DNA from: CALFML01 sp044222245
GTDB lineage: Bacteria > Myxococcota_A > Polyangia > Palsa-1104 > JAEUJZ01
DNA length: 64,000 nucleotides
Direction of reading: 5' to 3'
Assembly (NCBI GenBank): GCA_044222245.1
Contig: JBGANQ010000012.1
Location: 1-64,000 of the forward strand
Position 1 is the stretch's first letter. Every line of letters begins with the position of its first letter. A model generated the notes under the pieces. That model saw only the letters and a list, made by a program, of their open reading frames with translations, was not told the origin of the DNA and did not search any database. Positions 41,166 through 49,716 of this stretch are shown piece after piece. A program made the position numbers and the translations under genes.

Positions 41166-41570
41166 TCAGAATAGGAGTCCCTTTAGCATGAGCAGGAACA
41201 GGATCACCTGCACGCCCCAGCACAGGGCGCGGACCAGCACCAGCGGCTGGGTCGTTCCGATGAGGTGGGCGGTGCTCTGACCCAGGCGGGCATAAAGGAC
41301 GAGCGGCGCCAGCGGCGCCACCACGGCGTCTTTGCCGAGCGCTGCGGCGGCCAGGACCAGCACGGCGAAGATCGGCAGGTTCTCCAGGCAGTTTGCATGG
41401 GCATCCGAGACCCGCTTGGCAAACGCCACATCGCCGGTGTCGGTCTTGCCGCGCGGCCAGTTGTTTATCGGCGCACCTTGGAGTATCCGGACCCCGCGAT
41501 ACCCGAGCACCAGGATCACCATCAGCAGAGTCCAAGCCGTAAACCCAAGCAGCGCCGTCATCGAGGTCAT
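41166..41570 (-). CDS. MAPEG-family membrane protein
   Basis: This 134-aa protein has four hydrophobic segments, as expected for MAPEG proteins. The conserved part is AKRVSDAHANCLENLPIFAVLVL, here given as its core HANCLENLP, followed by YARLGQSTAHLIG. Eukaryotic members handle glutathione and eicosanoids; the role of bacterial ones is mostly unknown. The ATG at 41570 is followed by the first membrane helix almost at once. The 201 bp up to the PPK2 gene hold no gene and no clear signal. Confidence 0.88.
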   Translation of the reverse strand: MTSMTALLGFTAWTLLMVILVLGYRGVRILQGAPINNWPRGKTDTGDVAFAKRVSDAHANCLENLPIFAVLVLAAAALGKDAVVAPLAPLVLYARLGQSTAHLIGTTQPLVLVRALCWGVQVILFLLMLKGLLF

Positions 41571-41771
41571 CGCATCCTCCTTGCTTGATAGACCAAGGGT
41601 GGCCAGCTTTGGCCACAGGTTGGAAGGTCGCGCCTAGCCTACCTTAACAGCGGCCCCAGTGGCCCAGGCTTCTATGCAGTTTGTTGTTGAGCGCATGCGC
41701 GGCGCCGCTTGGTGGCCGCGGCGCGCCCCTTTGCGCAGCGGCTGCGGGCTGGCGGCGAGCCGGGTAGTCGG

Positions 41772-42680
41772 CTAGTAGTACTGCGGCACGTAGAACTGCT
41801 CGGAGCGCGGCGGTCGCACGTAGCTGCCCGCCGGCTTGCGCGGCGTCAGCTCGACCGCCTCCGGGGGCAGGTCTTCATAGGGGACCTTGACCAGGATGTG
41901 CCGCATGCAGTTTAGCCGGGCGCGCTCCTTATCATCGGCCTCCACCGTGAACCAGGGCGCCTCCGGGATGTTGGTGTGAAGGAGCATCTTGTCCTTGGCC
42001 TTGGAGTACTCGACCCACTTGTCGCGGGACTGCAGGTCCATCGGACTTAGCTTCCAGCGCTTCATCGGGTCCTGCAGCCGGGCGCGGAAGCGCTTCTCCT
42101 GCTCTTCATCGCTCACCGAGAACCAGTACTTGAGCAGCACAATTCCCGAGCGGACGAGCATGCCCTCAAACTCCGGACAAGCGCGCATGAACTCGGTGTA
42201 CTCCGCCTCCGTACAGAAGCCCATCACATGCTCGACCCCGGCGCGGTTATACCAGCTGCGGTCGAAGATCACGATCTCTCCGGCCGATGGCAGGTGCTCG
42301 ACGTAGCGCTGGAAATACCACTGGGTCTTTTCGCGATCCGAAGGAGTTCCCAGCGCCACCACGCGGCAGCCGCGCGGGTTGAGTCCCTCGGTGATCCGCT
42401 TGATCATCCCGCCCTTGCCGGCGGCGTCGCGGCCTTCGAAGATGAGGACGACCTTGAGTCCCTTGTGCTTGACCCAGTACTGGAGCTTGACGAGCTCGGT
42501 CTGGAGGCGCTGCAGCTCCTTTTCATACTCGCGCTTGGGCATGGGCGGGCGCTGCTGGGCCGTGAGCTGTTCCCGCGCGCGTTTCTTTTCGCGCTTGAGC
42601 TCCTTCTTGCTGGGCTTCTTCTGCGCGTCGGCTGTATTCCCACTCGGCGAAGGTGCCTCGCTCCGGTTTCCGTCTGCCAT
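41772..42680 (-). CDS. ppk2: polyphosphate kinase 2
   Basis: This 302-aa protein is a PPK2 of the single-domain class. It has a basic N-terminal tail (KKPSKKELKREKKRAREQL), Walker A EGRDAAGKGG, the lid region NPRGCRVVALGTPSDREKTQWYF (in part), Walker B IFDRSWYNRAGVE and the motif KYWFSVSDEEQEKRF. It transfers phosphate between polyphosphate and nucleoside diphosphates. The ATG at 42680 has GGAGGAG 6 bp upstream; a longer upstream reading (to 42773) has no family resemblance. It lies in element 2 between MAPEG and the IgGFc-like gene. Confidence 0.93.
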   Translation of the reverse strand: MADGNRSEAPSPSGNTADAQKKPSKKELKREKKRAREQLTAQQRPPMPKREYEKELQRLQTELVKLQYWVKHKGLKVVLIFEGRDAAGKGGMIKRITEGLNPRGCRVVALGTPSDREKTQWYFQRYVEHLPSAGEIVIFDRSWYNRAGVEHVMGFCTEAEYTEFMRACPEFEGMLVRSGIVLLKYWFSVSDEEQEKRFRARLQDPMKRWKLSPMDLQSRDKWVEYSKAKDKMLLHTNIPEAPWFTVEADDKERARLNCMRHILVKVPYEDLPPEAVELTPRKPAGSYVRPPRSEQFYVPQYY

Positions 42681-42850
42681 CAGCTCCTCCAGTACCTGTT
42701 GGGCAGCCGGGTAGCTAAGGCTGCCGATGAGATATTTTATCCCAAGCAGGAGGGGGACCCATAGAAGAATCATCCAGCCGCCGAGCCCGCGGCAGCGGCC
42801 CAGCGGTCGCCGCCAAGCGCCGCCAGCGCCGCAAGCGCCGCGCCGGAGCG

Positions 42851-44491
42851 TCAGCCGGGAATTGGGTTGATGGTCTGCAGATTGAGGCCGCCGGGGTAGC
42901 AGTAGGAGATCGCGTAGCCATAGCCATAGCCGAGGAGACCAAAGGGCTTGTCGGCGCTGATGCGGTGATTGCCCGGCATGACGCGGAGGATGGCGCGACC
43001 GAGCACGCCGCTGCCCAGGGGGCGCAGCGGCTCGCTGACCGCCGTGCCATCCAGGGTCAGCGCGGCGTCTAGCGGCGCCGTCACGTTCACGTAGTTATAG
43101 GCGTAGGTCTGCGGCACATAGAAGATGTAGTCGCTGCGATACTGCTCGACCGGAGCCAGCGGCGACATGTTGGCGTCGCCCAGGCACTGAACGTTGTTGC
43201 CGGTGTACGGACAGCCGGCGGGCGCCCCTTGGGGAAAGTCACTGGTCTTGAAGGTGCCGCTGAGGTTGCCCCAGGCCGGCAGGTACTGCAGCGCCAGGAT
43301 CGGCTGGTCGGCGGTGATCTCGAAGTCGCCATCGGTGTCAAACTCGAAGAACTGGCCGCGCCGCAGCGTCTGCACCGCCGGCAGCCCAGCGCCGCCGGTG
43401 AAGGTCACCTGGGTGGAGTCCACGCTGGCCAGGACCCGGTAGTAGTCGCGGTCAGTCGAGTTGCGCTGCTTGAACTTGCTGGCCGCGTAGTGCTTGCCCC
43501 AGGTCTGCAGCGGGAACATCTGCACTCCCAGGTGGTCGCCGCCGAGCGCGCTCGACGGCACGGTCACAAGGCCGGCGCCGCCAAAGACCACGACGTTGGC
43601 GCTCGCCTTGACCACGGCGCCCGAGATGTCCTCCAGAGAGTTGGCCTGCGTGACCTCCAGCACCTCCATCCGGTTGAGCGTCCGCTGCAGCGTCCCGCCG
43701 GCGGCCAGCGCCGGGATGCCGGCCCCCGCCTGGGTCGCCACCGGCACCGTGAGCTGCACCTGGGTGTTGTCAGCGAGTGCGAGCACCGCGACAAACCCCT
43801 GCCCCTGCGGCACCGAGGTCATGATCTTGGCGTTATACGTATAGCCCATGACGAAGTAGTCCTTGGCCATCACCTGCTCGGGCAATAGCAGCGTCGCCGA
43901 GCCGGTGACCACCTGGGCGGCGTCGATGGGGTGGAACAGATAGGCGGCCACCGGCGCCGACGACTTCAGGTGGAAGCCCTTGCGCGCCTGCTCGGTGCGG
44001 GTGAGCTTGTTGCGGCCGTGATCGAGGCGGAACACCACCAGACCGCCCGGCGGCGCGGTCTGGGTGCCGATGACGCCGCTCACATCCTCCAGCGTCACCA
44101 CCGCCTCCATGGTGCTGGAGGTGTTGGAGGCGACGATGCCGAGCTCGCCGCTCGACGAGGTCGACCACAGGTTGACCGGGTAGAAGCTGCAGCCCGTGCT
44201 GCCGGCCGGCAGGTCGTCGCAGGGGCCGACACAGCGCCCGCCGCGACAGACCTGCCCATCGGTCCCCTGGCAGCGCTGCTGGTTGGTCCAGCGGCCGCCC
44301 TGGCAGGCCTGGACGGTGCTCTGATCCGCGCTGCAGCGCAGGCTGTCGGCAAAGCAGGCGGGCGCGCCAAGGTCGGGCAGCACGCTGCCGGGCGAGTCGA
44401 TGTTTCCATCCCGCCCGGGGCTGCACGAGGACGGGGCAACAGCGCACAGGAAGCTGGCCAGGACAATCCATCGCGGTCGCGCGTTCAGCAT
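42851..44491 (-). CDS. IgGFc-binding-domain lipoprotein
   Basis: This 546-aa protein has a lipoprotein signal (VLASFLCAVAPSSC). Residues about 35-100 form a small Cys-rich region (CFADSLRCSADQSTVQAC; GGRWTNQQRCQG). The main part is the IgGFc-binding-protein N-terminal type of domain common in myxobacteria: FYPVNLWSTSS, AAYLFHPIDAAQVVTGSATLLLP as a stretch near 190, DYFVMGY and a closing GYGYGYAISYCYPGG. The protein is likely on the surface and may be adhesive; immunoglobulin binding is a name only. It is the first gene of element 2 in transcription direction, starting 90 bp inside the left end, so its promoter lies at or across the junction. Confidence 0.82.
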   Translation of the reverse strand: MLNARPRWIVLASFLCAVAPSSCSPGRDGNIDSPGSVLPDLGAPACFADSLRCSADQSTVQACQGGRWTNQQRCQGTDGQVCRGGRCVGPCDDLPAGSTGCSFYPVNLWSTSSSGELGIVASNTSSTMEAVVTLEDVSGVIGTQTAPPGGLVVFRLDHGRNKLTRTEQARKGFHLKSSAPVAAYLFHPIDAAQVVTGSATLLLPEQVMAKDYFVMGYTYNAKIMTSVPQGQGFVAVLALADNTQVQLTVPVATQAGAGIPALAAGGTLQRTLNRMEVLEVTQANSLEDISGAVVKASANVVVFGGAGLVTVPSSALGGDHLGVQMFPLQTWGKHYAASKFKQRNSTDRDYYRVLASVDSTQVTFTGGAGLPAVQTLRRGQFFEFDTDGDFEITADQPILALQYLPAWGNLSGTFKTSDFPQGAPAGCPYTGNNVQCLGDANMSPLAPVEQYRSDYIFYVPQTYAYNYVNVTAPLDAALTLDGTAVSEPLRPLGSGVLGRAILRVMPGNHRISADKPFGLLGYGYGYAISYCYPGGLNLQTINPIPG

Positions 44492-44982
44492 GCGGCATCG
44501 TATGGCAAATTCGCCCCCGTTGAGCAAGCCCAAGCCCCGCTGCGGATCGAATGCGGCGGCGGCTCTCTCGGGGCGACCGCATGCGGCTTGAGGTCCTTGT
44601 GCATGACGCCGGCCGCGTGCACTCCCTCAAGGACGCGGCAGAGCGCGTGGGCCACTTGCAGCGCCGCGCCGAGGTCAAGCCGCCCGCGCTCGGCCAGCAC
44701 CCGATCGAGCGAGCGGAGCCCGGGGTCCTCTAAGATGAGCGCCGCGCTGCCATCGGCCTGCACAAGACCCCGCGTCCGCACCACGCCGGGCAGCGGCGCC
44801 AGCTTCTCCAGGATCTGGTGCTCGTGAATGAGCCGCCCGACGATGCGCAGGCTGGGCGCGGCGGCGACCGGCAGCTTGACGACCAGCGGCTCGGCGGCGC
44901 TCGGACAAGTGGCCCGCCGGATGCGGGTCTCGGGTCCCTCGTAGACCGTCTCCCCTAGCGTGTACCCTTCTAGCTGCCCCAT
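44485..44982 (-). CDS. kinase 2, N-terminal part (gene interrupted by element 2)
   Basis: This is the N-lobe of a trifunctional-type Ser/Thr kinase: YTLGETVYEGPETRIRRA, the lysine LVVKLP (K36), the helix C area and the catalytic loop HKDLKP (128-133). After Lys-Pro the reading enters element 2 (HAVAPREPPP) and stops 32 residues on. Kinase codons end at 44582. Joining 44982-44582 to 31104-26181 gives one 1,774-aa frame with KPQNILVDEACSRVVLVDFG. The N-lobe type (weak Gly-rich loop, EGPETRI) is that of kinases followed by AAA, GAF and an output domain, which is what the C-part has. AAGGA lies about 13 bp before the ATG. Confidence 0.92.
   Translation of the reverse strand: MGQLEGYTLGETVYEGPETRIRRATCPSAAEPLVVKLPVAAAPSLRIVGRLIHEHQILEKLAPLPGVVRTRGLVQADGSAALILEDPGLRSLDRVLAERGRLDLGAALQVAHALCRVLEGVHAAGVMHKDLKPHAVAPREPPPHSIRSGAWACSTGANLPYDAAC
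44575..44595 (-). repeat. Left attachment-like site of element 2
   Basis: On the minus strand this reads kinase arm GACCTCA, core AGCCGCA (44588-44582), element arm TGCGGTC. The arms are inverted with one mismatch (GACCTCA against GACCGCA). The same design is seen at 1329-1349 and 37618-37638. Confidence 0.8.
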
Positions 44983-45318
44983 ATCGCTGTCCGTTCCTTC
45001 AGGGAATTAGGAATTTAGACCATAACATGTGAGGGTCGGCAGCCAAACTGCGCTGCCAGGCGACCGCGCGCACCTACCTTGCCCCTACGTGTAGGAATCC
45101 GGCTGTCGCACACAGGCGCACAGGAGTCAGCAGGCCGCGATCCAGGCTGCCGTCGCCCAGGCAGGCGTCGTGACGCTGAAAAGCAGGCACGTACACACTC
45201 CCCTGCAAAATTACCTTGGTGGTATTCTAATGCTTCCAATTTGCGGCCGCGCCCTGGGTCCCCATCCCAGATCGCCGCCGCTTAGGCAAAGTTCCATCTG
45301 GACCTGGGAAGGAAACGC
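44983..45318. other. divergent intergenic region between kinase 2 and glgP
   Basis: These 336 bp separate the kinase 2 start (minus) from the glgP start (plus) and should hold both promoters. The stretches near 45005-45030 and 45205-45240 are A/T-rich for this genome; a TATTCT stands at 45222-45227, but no matching -35 box was found. I see no gene or terminator here. Confidence 0.5.
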
Positions 45319-47871
45319 ATGGACCACAGCAAAGGCACCATCTCGCTCACCAACGCCAAGGCCGATGCCGGGCGCTTCAAACATGGCATGGACGCCGAGT
45401 CGCTCAAGAGCGGCATCCTCAATCACCTGGAGTTCACTCTGGGTGAGCTGCCCGAGCATGTGGACAGCAAGTGGGAGCCGTATGTCGGCCTGGCGCTGGC
45501 CGTCCGCGATCGCCTCATGGAGCGCTGGATCCACACCCACGACGCCTATTACGACGCGGACGCCAAGCGCGTGTATTACATGTCGCTGGAATTTCTCATG
45601 GGCCGCACGCTCGGCAACAGCCTCATCAACCTCGACCTGATGGGCGCTGGCGAGAAGGCGATGGAAGACCTGGGCATGAAGCTTGAAGACATGCGCGACT
45701 CCGAGTGGGACGCCGGTCTTGGCAACGGCGGCCTCGGGCGCCTGGCTGCCTGCTTCCTCGACTCGCTGGCCACCCTCGAGCTGCCGGCCTACGGCTACGG
45801 CATCCGCTACGAGTACGGCATCTTCCACCAGCGCATCGTCAACAACGCCCAGATCGAGACCCCCGATGCCTGGCTGCGCTACGGCAACCCGTGGGAGATT
45901 CCCCGCTTCAACGACTTCTTCCGCGTCCGCTTCTACGGCCACACCCACCAGAAGGTAGACGAGCACGGCCGCCTGCACACCGAGTGGCTCGACACCCAGG
46001 ACGTGCTCGCCGTGCCCTATGACACCCCGGTGCCCGGCTATCGCAACCGCACCGTCAACACCCTGCGCCTGTGGTCGGCGCGCGCCACCGAAGAGTTTGA
46101 CCTCAGCTACTTCAACCGCGGCGACTACGAAGGCGCGGTCGAGGCCAAGTCGCTCTCCGAGAACATCACCCGCGTCCTTTATCCCAACGACAACATCTTT
46201 GAAGGCAAGGAGCTGCGCCTCAAGCAGGAGTACTTCTTTGTCACGGCCACCCTGCAGGACATCGTCCGCCGCTACAAGAAGCGCTACCGGATGTATGACC
46301 AGCAGCACGGGCTGGGCGTCTTTGATCGCTTCGCCGAGAAGAACGCCATCCAGCTCAACGACACCCACCCGGCGCTCGCCATCCCCGAGCTTATGCGCAT
46401 CCTGCTTGATCTGGAAGGGATGACCTGGGAAGCGGCGTGGGACATCACCGTCAAGACCTGCGGCTACACCAACCACACCGTCATGCCCGAGGCGCTGGAG
46501 CGCTGGCCGGTGGCTCTGTTTGGCCGCGTCCTGCCGCGCCACCTGGAGATCGTCTTTGAGATCAACCGCCGCTTCCTCGACGAAGTGCGCGCCAAGTTCC
46601 CCGGCGACGACGCGCGCTGCCGGCGGATGTCGATCATCGAAGAGGGCAGCGAGAAGCGCGTGCGCATGGCCAACCTGGCGATCGTCGGCAGCCACGCGGT
46701 CAACGGCGTCGCCGCCCTCCACTCAGAGATCCTCAAGGCCGAGCTGTTCAAGGACTTCTACGAGCTGTGGCCCGAGAAGTTCAGCAACAAGACCAACGGC
46801 ATCACCCAGCGCCGCTGGCTCAAGAAGTCCAATCCCCTGCTCTCGCAGGTCATCTCCGAGTCGATCGGCGACAGCTGGGTCACCGATCTGTTCGAGCTCA
46901 AGCGGCTCATCCCGCTGGCCGATGACGCCACCCTGCAGACCAAGTGGCAGATGGTCAAGCGCGCCAACAAGGAGCGCCTGGCCGGCATCATCGCCGATCA
47001 GTACAACCGCCGCGGCACCCCGCTGAAGGTCAATCCGGACTCGATCTTCGACTGCCAGGTCAAGCGCATCCACGAGTACAAGCGGCAGCTGCTAAACGCC
47101 CTGCACTGCATCACCCTGTATAACCGCATCAAGGACAACCCCAACGGCAGCTTCGTGCCGCGCACGGTCATCTTCGGCGGCAAGTCGGCCCCCGGCTACT
47201 ACCTGGCCAAGCTCATCATCCGCCTCATCAACGAGGTCGGCCGCGTGGTCAATCACGACCCGGCGGTGCGCGATCTGCTCAAGGTCGTGTTCCTGTCCGA
47301 CTACCGCGTGTCGCTGGCCGAGAAGATCTTCCCCGCCTCGGATCTGTCCGAGCAGATCTCGACCGCGGGCACCGAGGCCTCGGGCACCGGCAACATGAAG
47401 TTCGCCCTCAACGGCGCCCTCACCATCGGCACCATGGACGGCGCCAACGTCGAGATCCGCGAGGAAGTGGGCGACGACAACATCTTCATCTTCGGCCTGC
47501 TCACCGAGGAAGTGAACGCCCTCAAGGGTCGCTACAACTCGTGGGACTACTACCACAAGGACCCCGAGCTGCGGCAGGTCCTCGATCAGATCGGCGGCGG
47601 CACCTTCAGCCCCGCGGGTCAGCCGGACCTGTTCCAGCCGATCTTCCGCTCGCTGCTTCACGATGGCGACAACTACATGCTCCTGGCAGACTATCGGGCA
47701 TACATTGATGCCCAGTGCCGCGTCTCGGAGACCTACCGCGATCAGAAGGCGTGGACCCGCAAGTCGATCCTCAACGTCGCCAACATGGGCAAGTTCTCGA
47801 CGGACCGGACGATCAAGGAGTACGCCGAGCAGATCTGGGGTCTCAAGCCGGTGCGTCCCCCAGGGGGCTGA
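45319..47871 (+). CDS. glgP: glycogen/alpha-glucan phosphorylase
   Basis: This 850-aa protein has full family length. It shows the YYMSLEFLMGR and GLGNGGLGRLAACFLDS motifs at the N-terminus, QLNDTHPALAIPELMR in the middle, and the pyridoxal-phosphate lysine in EASGTGNMKFALNGA with TMDGANVEI. It releases glucose-1-phosphate from glycogen or maltodextrin. GGAAGGA stands 6 bp before the ATG. The phosphoglucomutase gene follows after 22 bp on the same strand, so the product glucose-1-phosphate can go straight to glucose-6-phosphate. It is the first gene outside element 2 and the kinase 2 locus. Confidence 0.97.
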   Translation: MDHSKGTISLTNAKADAGRFKHGMDAESLKSGILNHLEFTLGELPEHVDSKWEPYVGLALAVRDRLMERWIHTHDAYYDADAKRVYYMSLEFLMGRTLGNSLINLDLMGAGEKAMEDLGMKLEDMRDSEWDAGLGNGGLGRLAACFLDSLATLELPAYGYGIRYEYGIFHQRIVNNAQIETPDAWLRYGNPWEIPRFNDFFRVRFYGHTHQKVDEHGRLHTEWLDTQDVLAVPYDTPVPGYRNRTVNTLRLWSARATEEFDLSYFNRGDYEGAVEAKSLSENITRVLYPNDNIFEGKELRLKQEYFFVTATLQDIVRRYKKRYRMYDQQHGLGVFDRFAEKNAIQLNDTHPALAIPELMRILLDLEGMTWEAAWDITVKTCGYTNHTVMPEALERWPVALFGRVLPRHLEIVFEINRRFLDEVRAKFPGDDARCRRMSIIEEGSEKRVRMANLAIVGSHAVNGVAALHSEILKAELFKDFYELWPEKFSNKTNGITQRRWLKKSNPLLSQVISESIGDSWVTDLFELKRLIPLADDATLQTKWQMVKRANKERLAGIIADQYNRRGTPLKVNPDSIFDCQVKRIHEYKRQLLNALHCITLYNRIKDNPNGSFVPRTVIFGGKSAPGYYLAKLIIRLINEVGRVVNHDPAVRDLLKVVFLSDYRVSLAEKIFPASDLSEQISTAGTEASGTGNMKFALNGALTIGTMDGANVEIREEVGDDNIFIFGLLTEEVNALKGRYNSWDYYHKDPELRQVLDQIGGGTFSPAGQPDLFQPIFRSLLHDGDNYMLLADYRAYIDAQCRVSETYRDQKAWTRKSILNVANMGKFSTDRTIKEYAEQIWGLKPVRPPGG

Positions 47872-47893
47872 TCGCTGACAAGGAGTGGTGCGC

Positions 47894-49546
47894 ATGACTG
47901 CAGAGAAGATACTGACCGTGAAGACCAGCCCGCTGCCCGACCAGCGGCCGGGCACGTCGGGGGTGCGCAAGAAGACCCGGGTCTTCATGCAGCCTGGCTA
48001 CCTGGAAAACTTCGTGCAGTCGGTGTTTGACGCCGTGCGCGAGGACTGCCCGGGCGGCTTCGGCGATCGCACGCTGGTGGTCGGCGGCGACGGCCGGTTC
48101 TACAACCGGCCGGCGATCCAGCTCATCGTCCGCATGGCGGCGGCCAGCGGCTTTGGCAAGGTCCTGGTCGGCCGCGCCGGCATCCTGAGCACGCCGGCGA
48201 TGTCGGCGGTGATCCGGCGGCGCAAGGCGATGGGCGGGCTGGTGCTGTCGGCCAGCCACAACCCCGGCGGCATCGATGAGGACTTCGGGATCAAGTACAA
48301 CATCGGCAACGGCGGCCCGGCGCCCGAGAAGGTCACCGAGCTCATCTACCGGCACACGCTGACCATCAGCGAGTACCGCACGGTGGAGCACCCCGATCTC
48401 GACCTCGATAAGGAAGGCTCGCAGCGCATCCTGGGCACGGAAGTAGAGATCTTCGATCCCATCGCCGACTACGCCGCGGTGATGGAGGAGCTCTTTGACT
48501 TCGCGGCGCTGCGCCAGCTCTTCCACGGTGGCTTCCGCCTGGTCTTTGACGCCATGCACGGGGTCACCGGCCCGTATGCGCATCACCTGTTCGAGGAGCG
48601 GCTCGGCGCTCCTTCTGGCACGGTGGTAAACGGCGTGCCGCTGCCGGACTTCGGCGGCGGCCACGCCGACCCGAACCTCGTCCACGCCCACAAGCTGGTC
48701 GAGCGCATGGCCACCGCCGAGGCCCCCGACCTCGGCGCGGCCAGCGACGGCGATGGCGACCGCAACCTCATCCTCGGCAAGGGTCTGTTTGTCACCCCGG
48801 GCGACTCGCTTTCGATCATCGCCGAGCACGCCGCCGCGTGCATCCCGGGCTACAAGGACGGCCTCGCCGGCATCGCCCGCTCGATGCCGACCAGCACCGC
48901 CGCCGATCGGGTGGCCGCCGCCCTGGGGGTCCCGCTGTACGAGACTCCCACCGGGTGGAAGTTCTTCGGCAACCTGATGGACGCCGGCAAGTGCACGATC
49001 TGCGGCGAGGAGAGCTTCGGCACCGGCTCCAATCACATCCGCGAGAAGGACGGGGTGTGGGCGGTGCTGTGCTGGCTGTCGATCCTCGCCAAGACCCACA
49101 AGCCAGTGACCGCGATCGTGTCCGATCACTGGCAGCGCTTCGGTCGCAGCTACTACCAGCGCTACGACTACGAGGGACTGCCGCAGCAGGGCGCCAAAGA
49201 GATGGTCGACGCCCTGCGCGCCCGCATGCCGAGCCTCGGCGGCAGCGAGTTTGCCGGCAGCACGGTAGAGAAGACCGACGACTTCAGCTACAAGGACCCC
49301 ATTGACGGCAGCGTCAGCACGGGTCAGGGGCTGCGGATCCTTCTTGCCGACGGCTCACGGGTCATCGTGCGGCTGTCGGGCACCGGCACCGCGGGGGCGA
49401 CGCTGCGCCTGTACCTGGAGCGGTACCGCAACGACGCCGGCAAGTCCGAGATGAAAGAGGTGCTGGGGCCGCTGGCGGATGCGGCGCTGCAGGTGCTCGA
49501 TCTGCGAGCACGCTGCGGCCGCGAAGCTCCGGACGTCATCACCTGA
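47894..49546 (+). CDS. pgm: phosphoglucomutase (alpha-D-glucose specific)
   Basis: This 550-aa protein has the opening PGTSGVRKKT, the catalytic serine loop LSASHNPGG, the metal loop DGDGDRN and the sugar-binding GEESFGTGSNHIREKDG (centre EESFG). The C-terminal phosphate-binding domain has RLSGTGTAGATLRLY. It interconverts glucose-1-phosphate and glucose-6-phosphate. The ATG at 47894 has AAGGAG 8 bp upstream; the two GTG codons before it are less likely. It forms an operon with glgP and is closed by the terminator at 49601. Confidence 0.97.
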   Translation: MTAEKILTVKTSPLPDQRPGTSGVRKKTRVFMQPGYLENFVQSVFDAVREDCPGGFGDRTLVVGGDGRFYNRPAIQLIVRMAAASGFGKVLVGRAGILSTPAMSAVIRRRKAMGGLVLSASHNPGGIDEDFGIKYNIGNGGPAPEKVTELIYRHTLTISEYRTVEHPDLDLDKEGSQRILGTEVEIFDPIADYAAVMEELFDFAALRQLFHGGFRLVFDAMHGVTGPYAHHLFEERLGAPSGTVVNGVPLPDFGGGHADPNLVHAHKLVERMATAEAPDLGAASDGDGDRNLILGKGLFVTPGDSLSIIAEHAAACIPGYKDGLAGIARSMPTSTAADRVAAALGVPLYETPTGWKFFGNLMDAGKCTICGEESFGTGSNHIREKDGVWAVLCWLSILAKTHKPVTAIVSDHWQRFGRSYYQRYDYEGLPQQGAKEMVDALRARMPSLGGSEFAGSTVEKTDDFSYKDPIDGSVSTGQGLRILLADGSRVIVRLSGTGTAGATLRLYLERYRNDAGKSEMKEVLGPLADAALQVLDLRARCGREAPDVIT

Positions 49547-49551
49547 GCGCC

Positions 49552-49600
49552 TGATAGCAGCTGAGAACCCGATAGCAGCCGAGAACCTGACAGCAGCTGA
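49552..49600 (+). repeat. 18-bp tandem repeat after pgm
   Basis: 2.7 copies of an 18-bp unit (TGATAGCAGCTGAGAACC with one or two changes per copy) lie between the pgm stop and the terminator. Confidence 0.85.
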
Positions 49601-49646
49601 CCCCCGCGATCCGGCACTTGCCGGCCAGGTCGCGGGGGTTTTTTTA
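49601..49646 (+). terminator. rho-independent terminator of glgP-pgm
   Basis: The stem CCCCCGCGA pairs with TCGCGGGGG, with an inner CCGGC/GCCGG stem, followed by seven T. It is a strong terminator for the plus-strand operon. Confidence 0.92.
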
Positions 49647-49716
49647 TGCCTGCGCCGCGACGCGTGCTAAACGGACAGCATTAGGGAGGGACGGCCTCTC
49701 CCCCCAAGGACTGCCC

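Larger units (their letters stand above)
31112..44581 (-). mobile_element. Element 2: 13.5-kb insertion in a kinase gene, no recombinase
   Basis: The insertion is bounded by 7-bp direct repeats AGCCGCA (minus strand) at 44588-44582 and 31111-31105. Removing the 13,470 bp and one repeat rejoins codons AAG-CCG-CAG-AAC-ATC (K-P-Q-N-I) of the kinase gene. Cargo is about 13 genes of ordinary look: IgGFc-binding-like lipoprotein, PPK2, MAPEG, serine hydrolase, amidase/carboxypeptidase, small Lys-rich protein, STAS-like, unknown protein, UbiB-like, nitrilase, DUF1338, propeller lipoprotein and a broken membrane gene. No recombinase, transposase, plasmid or phage gene is visible. A third site of the same design lies at 37618-37638, so the element may be two units in tandem. 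Confidence 0.85.

Noticed and set aside
47816..47860. TCAAGCCGGT near the end of glgP as another attachment-like site
   Set aside because: The flanks (GGTCTCA and GCGTCCC) are not inverted and the protein end is normal for GlgP.
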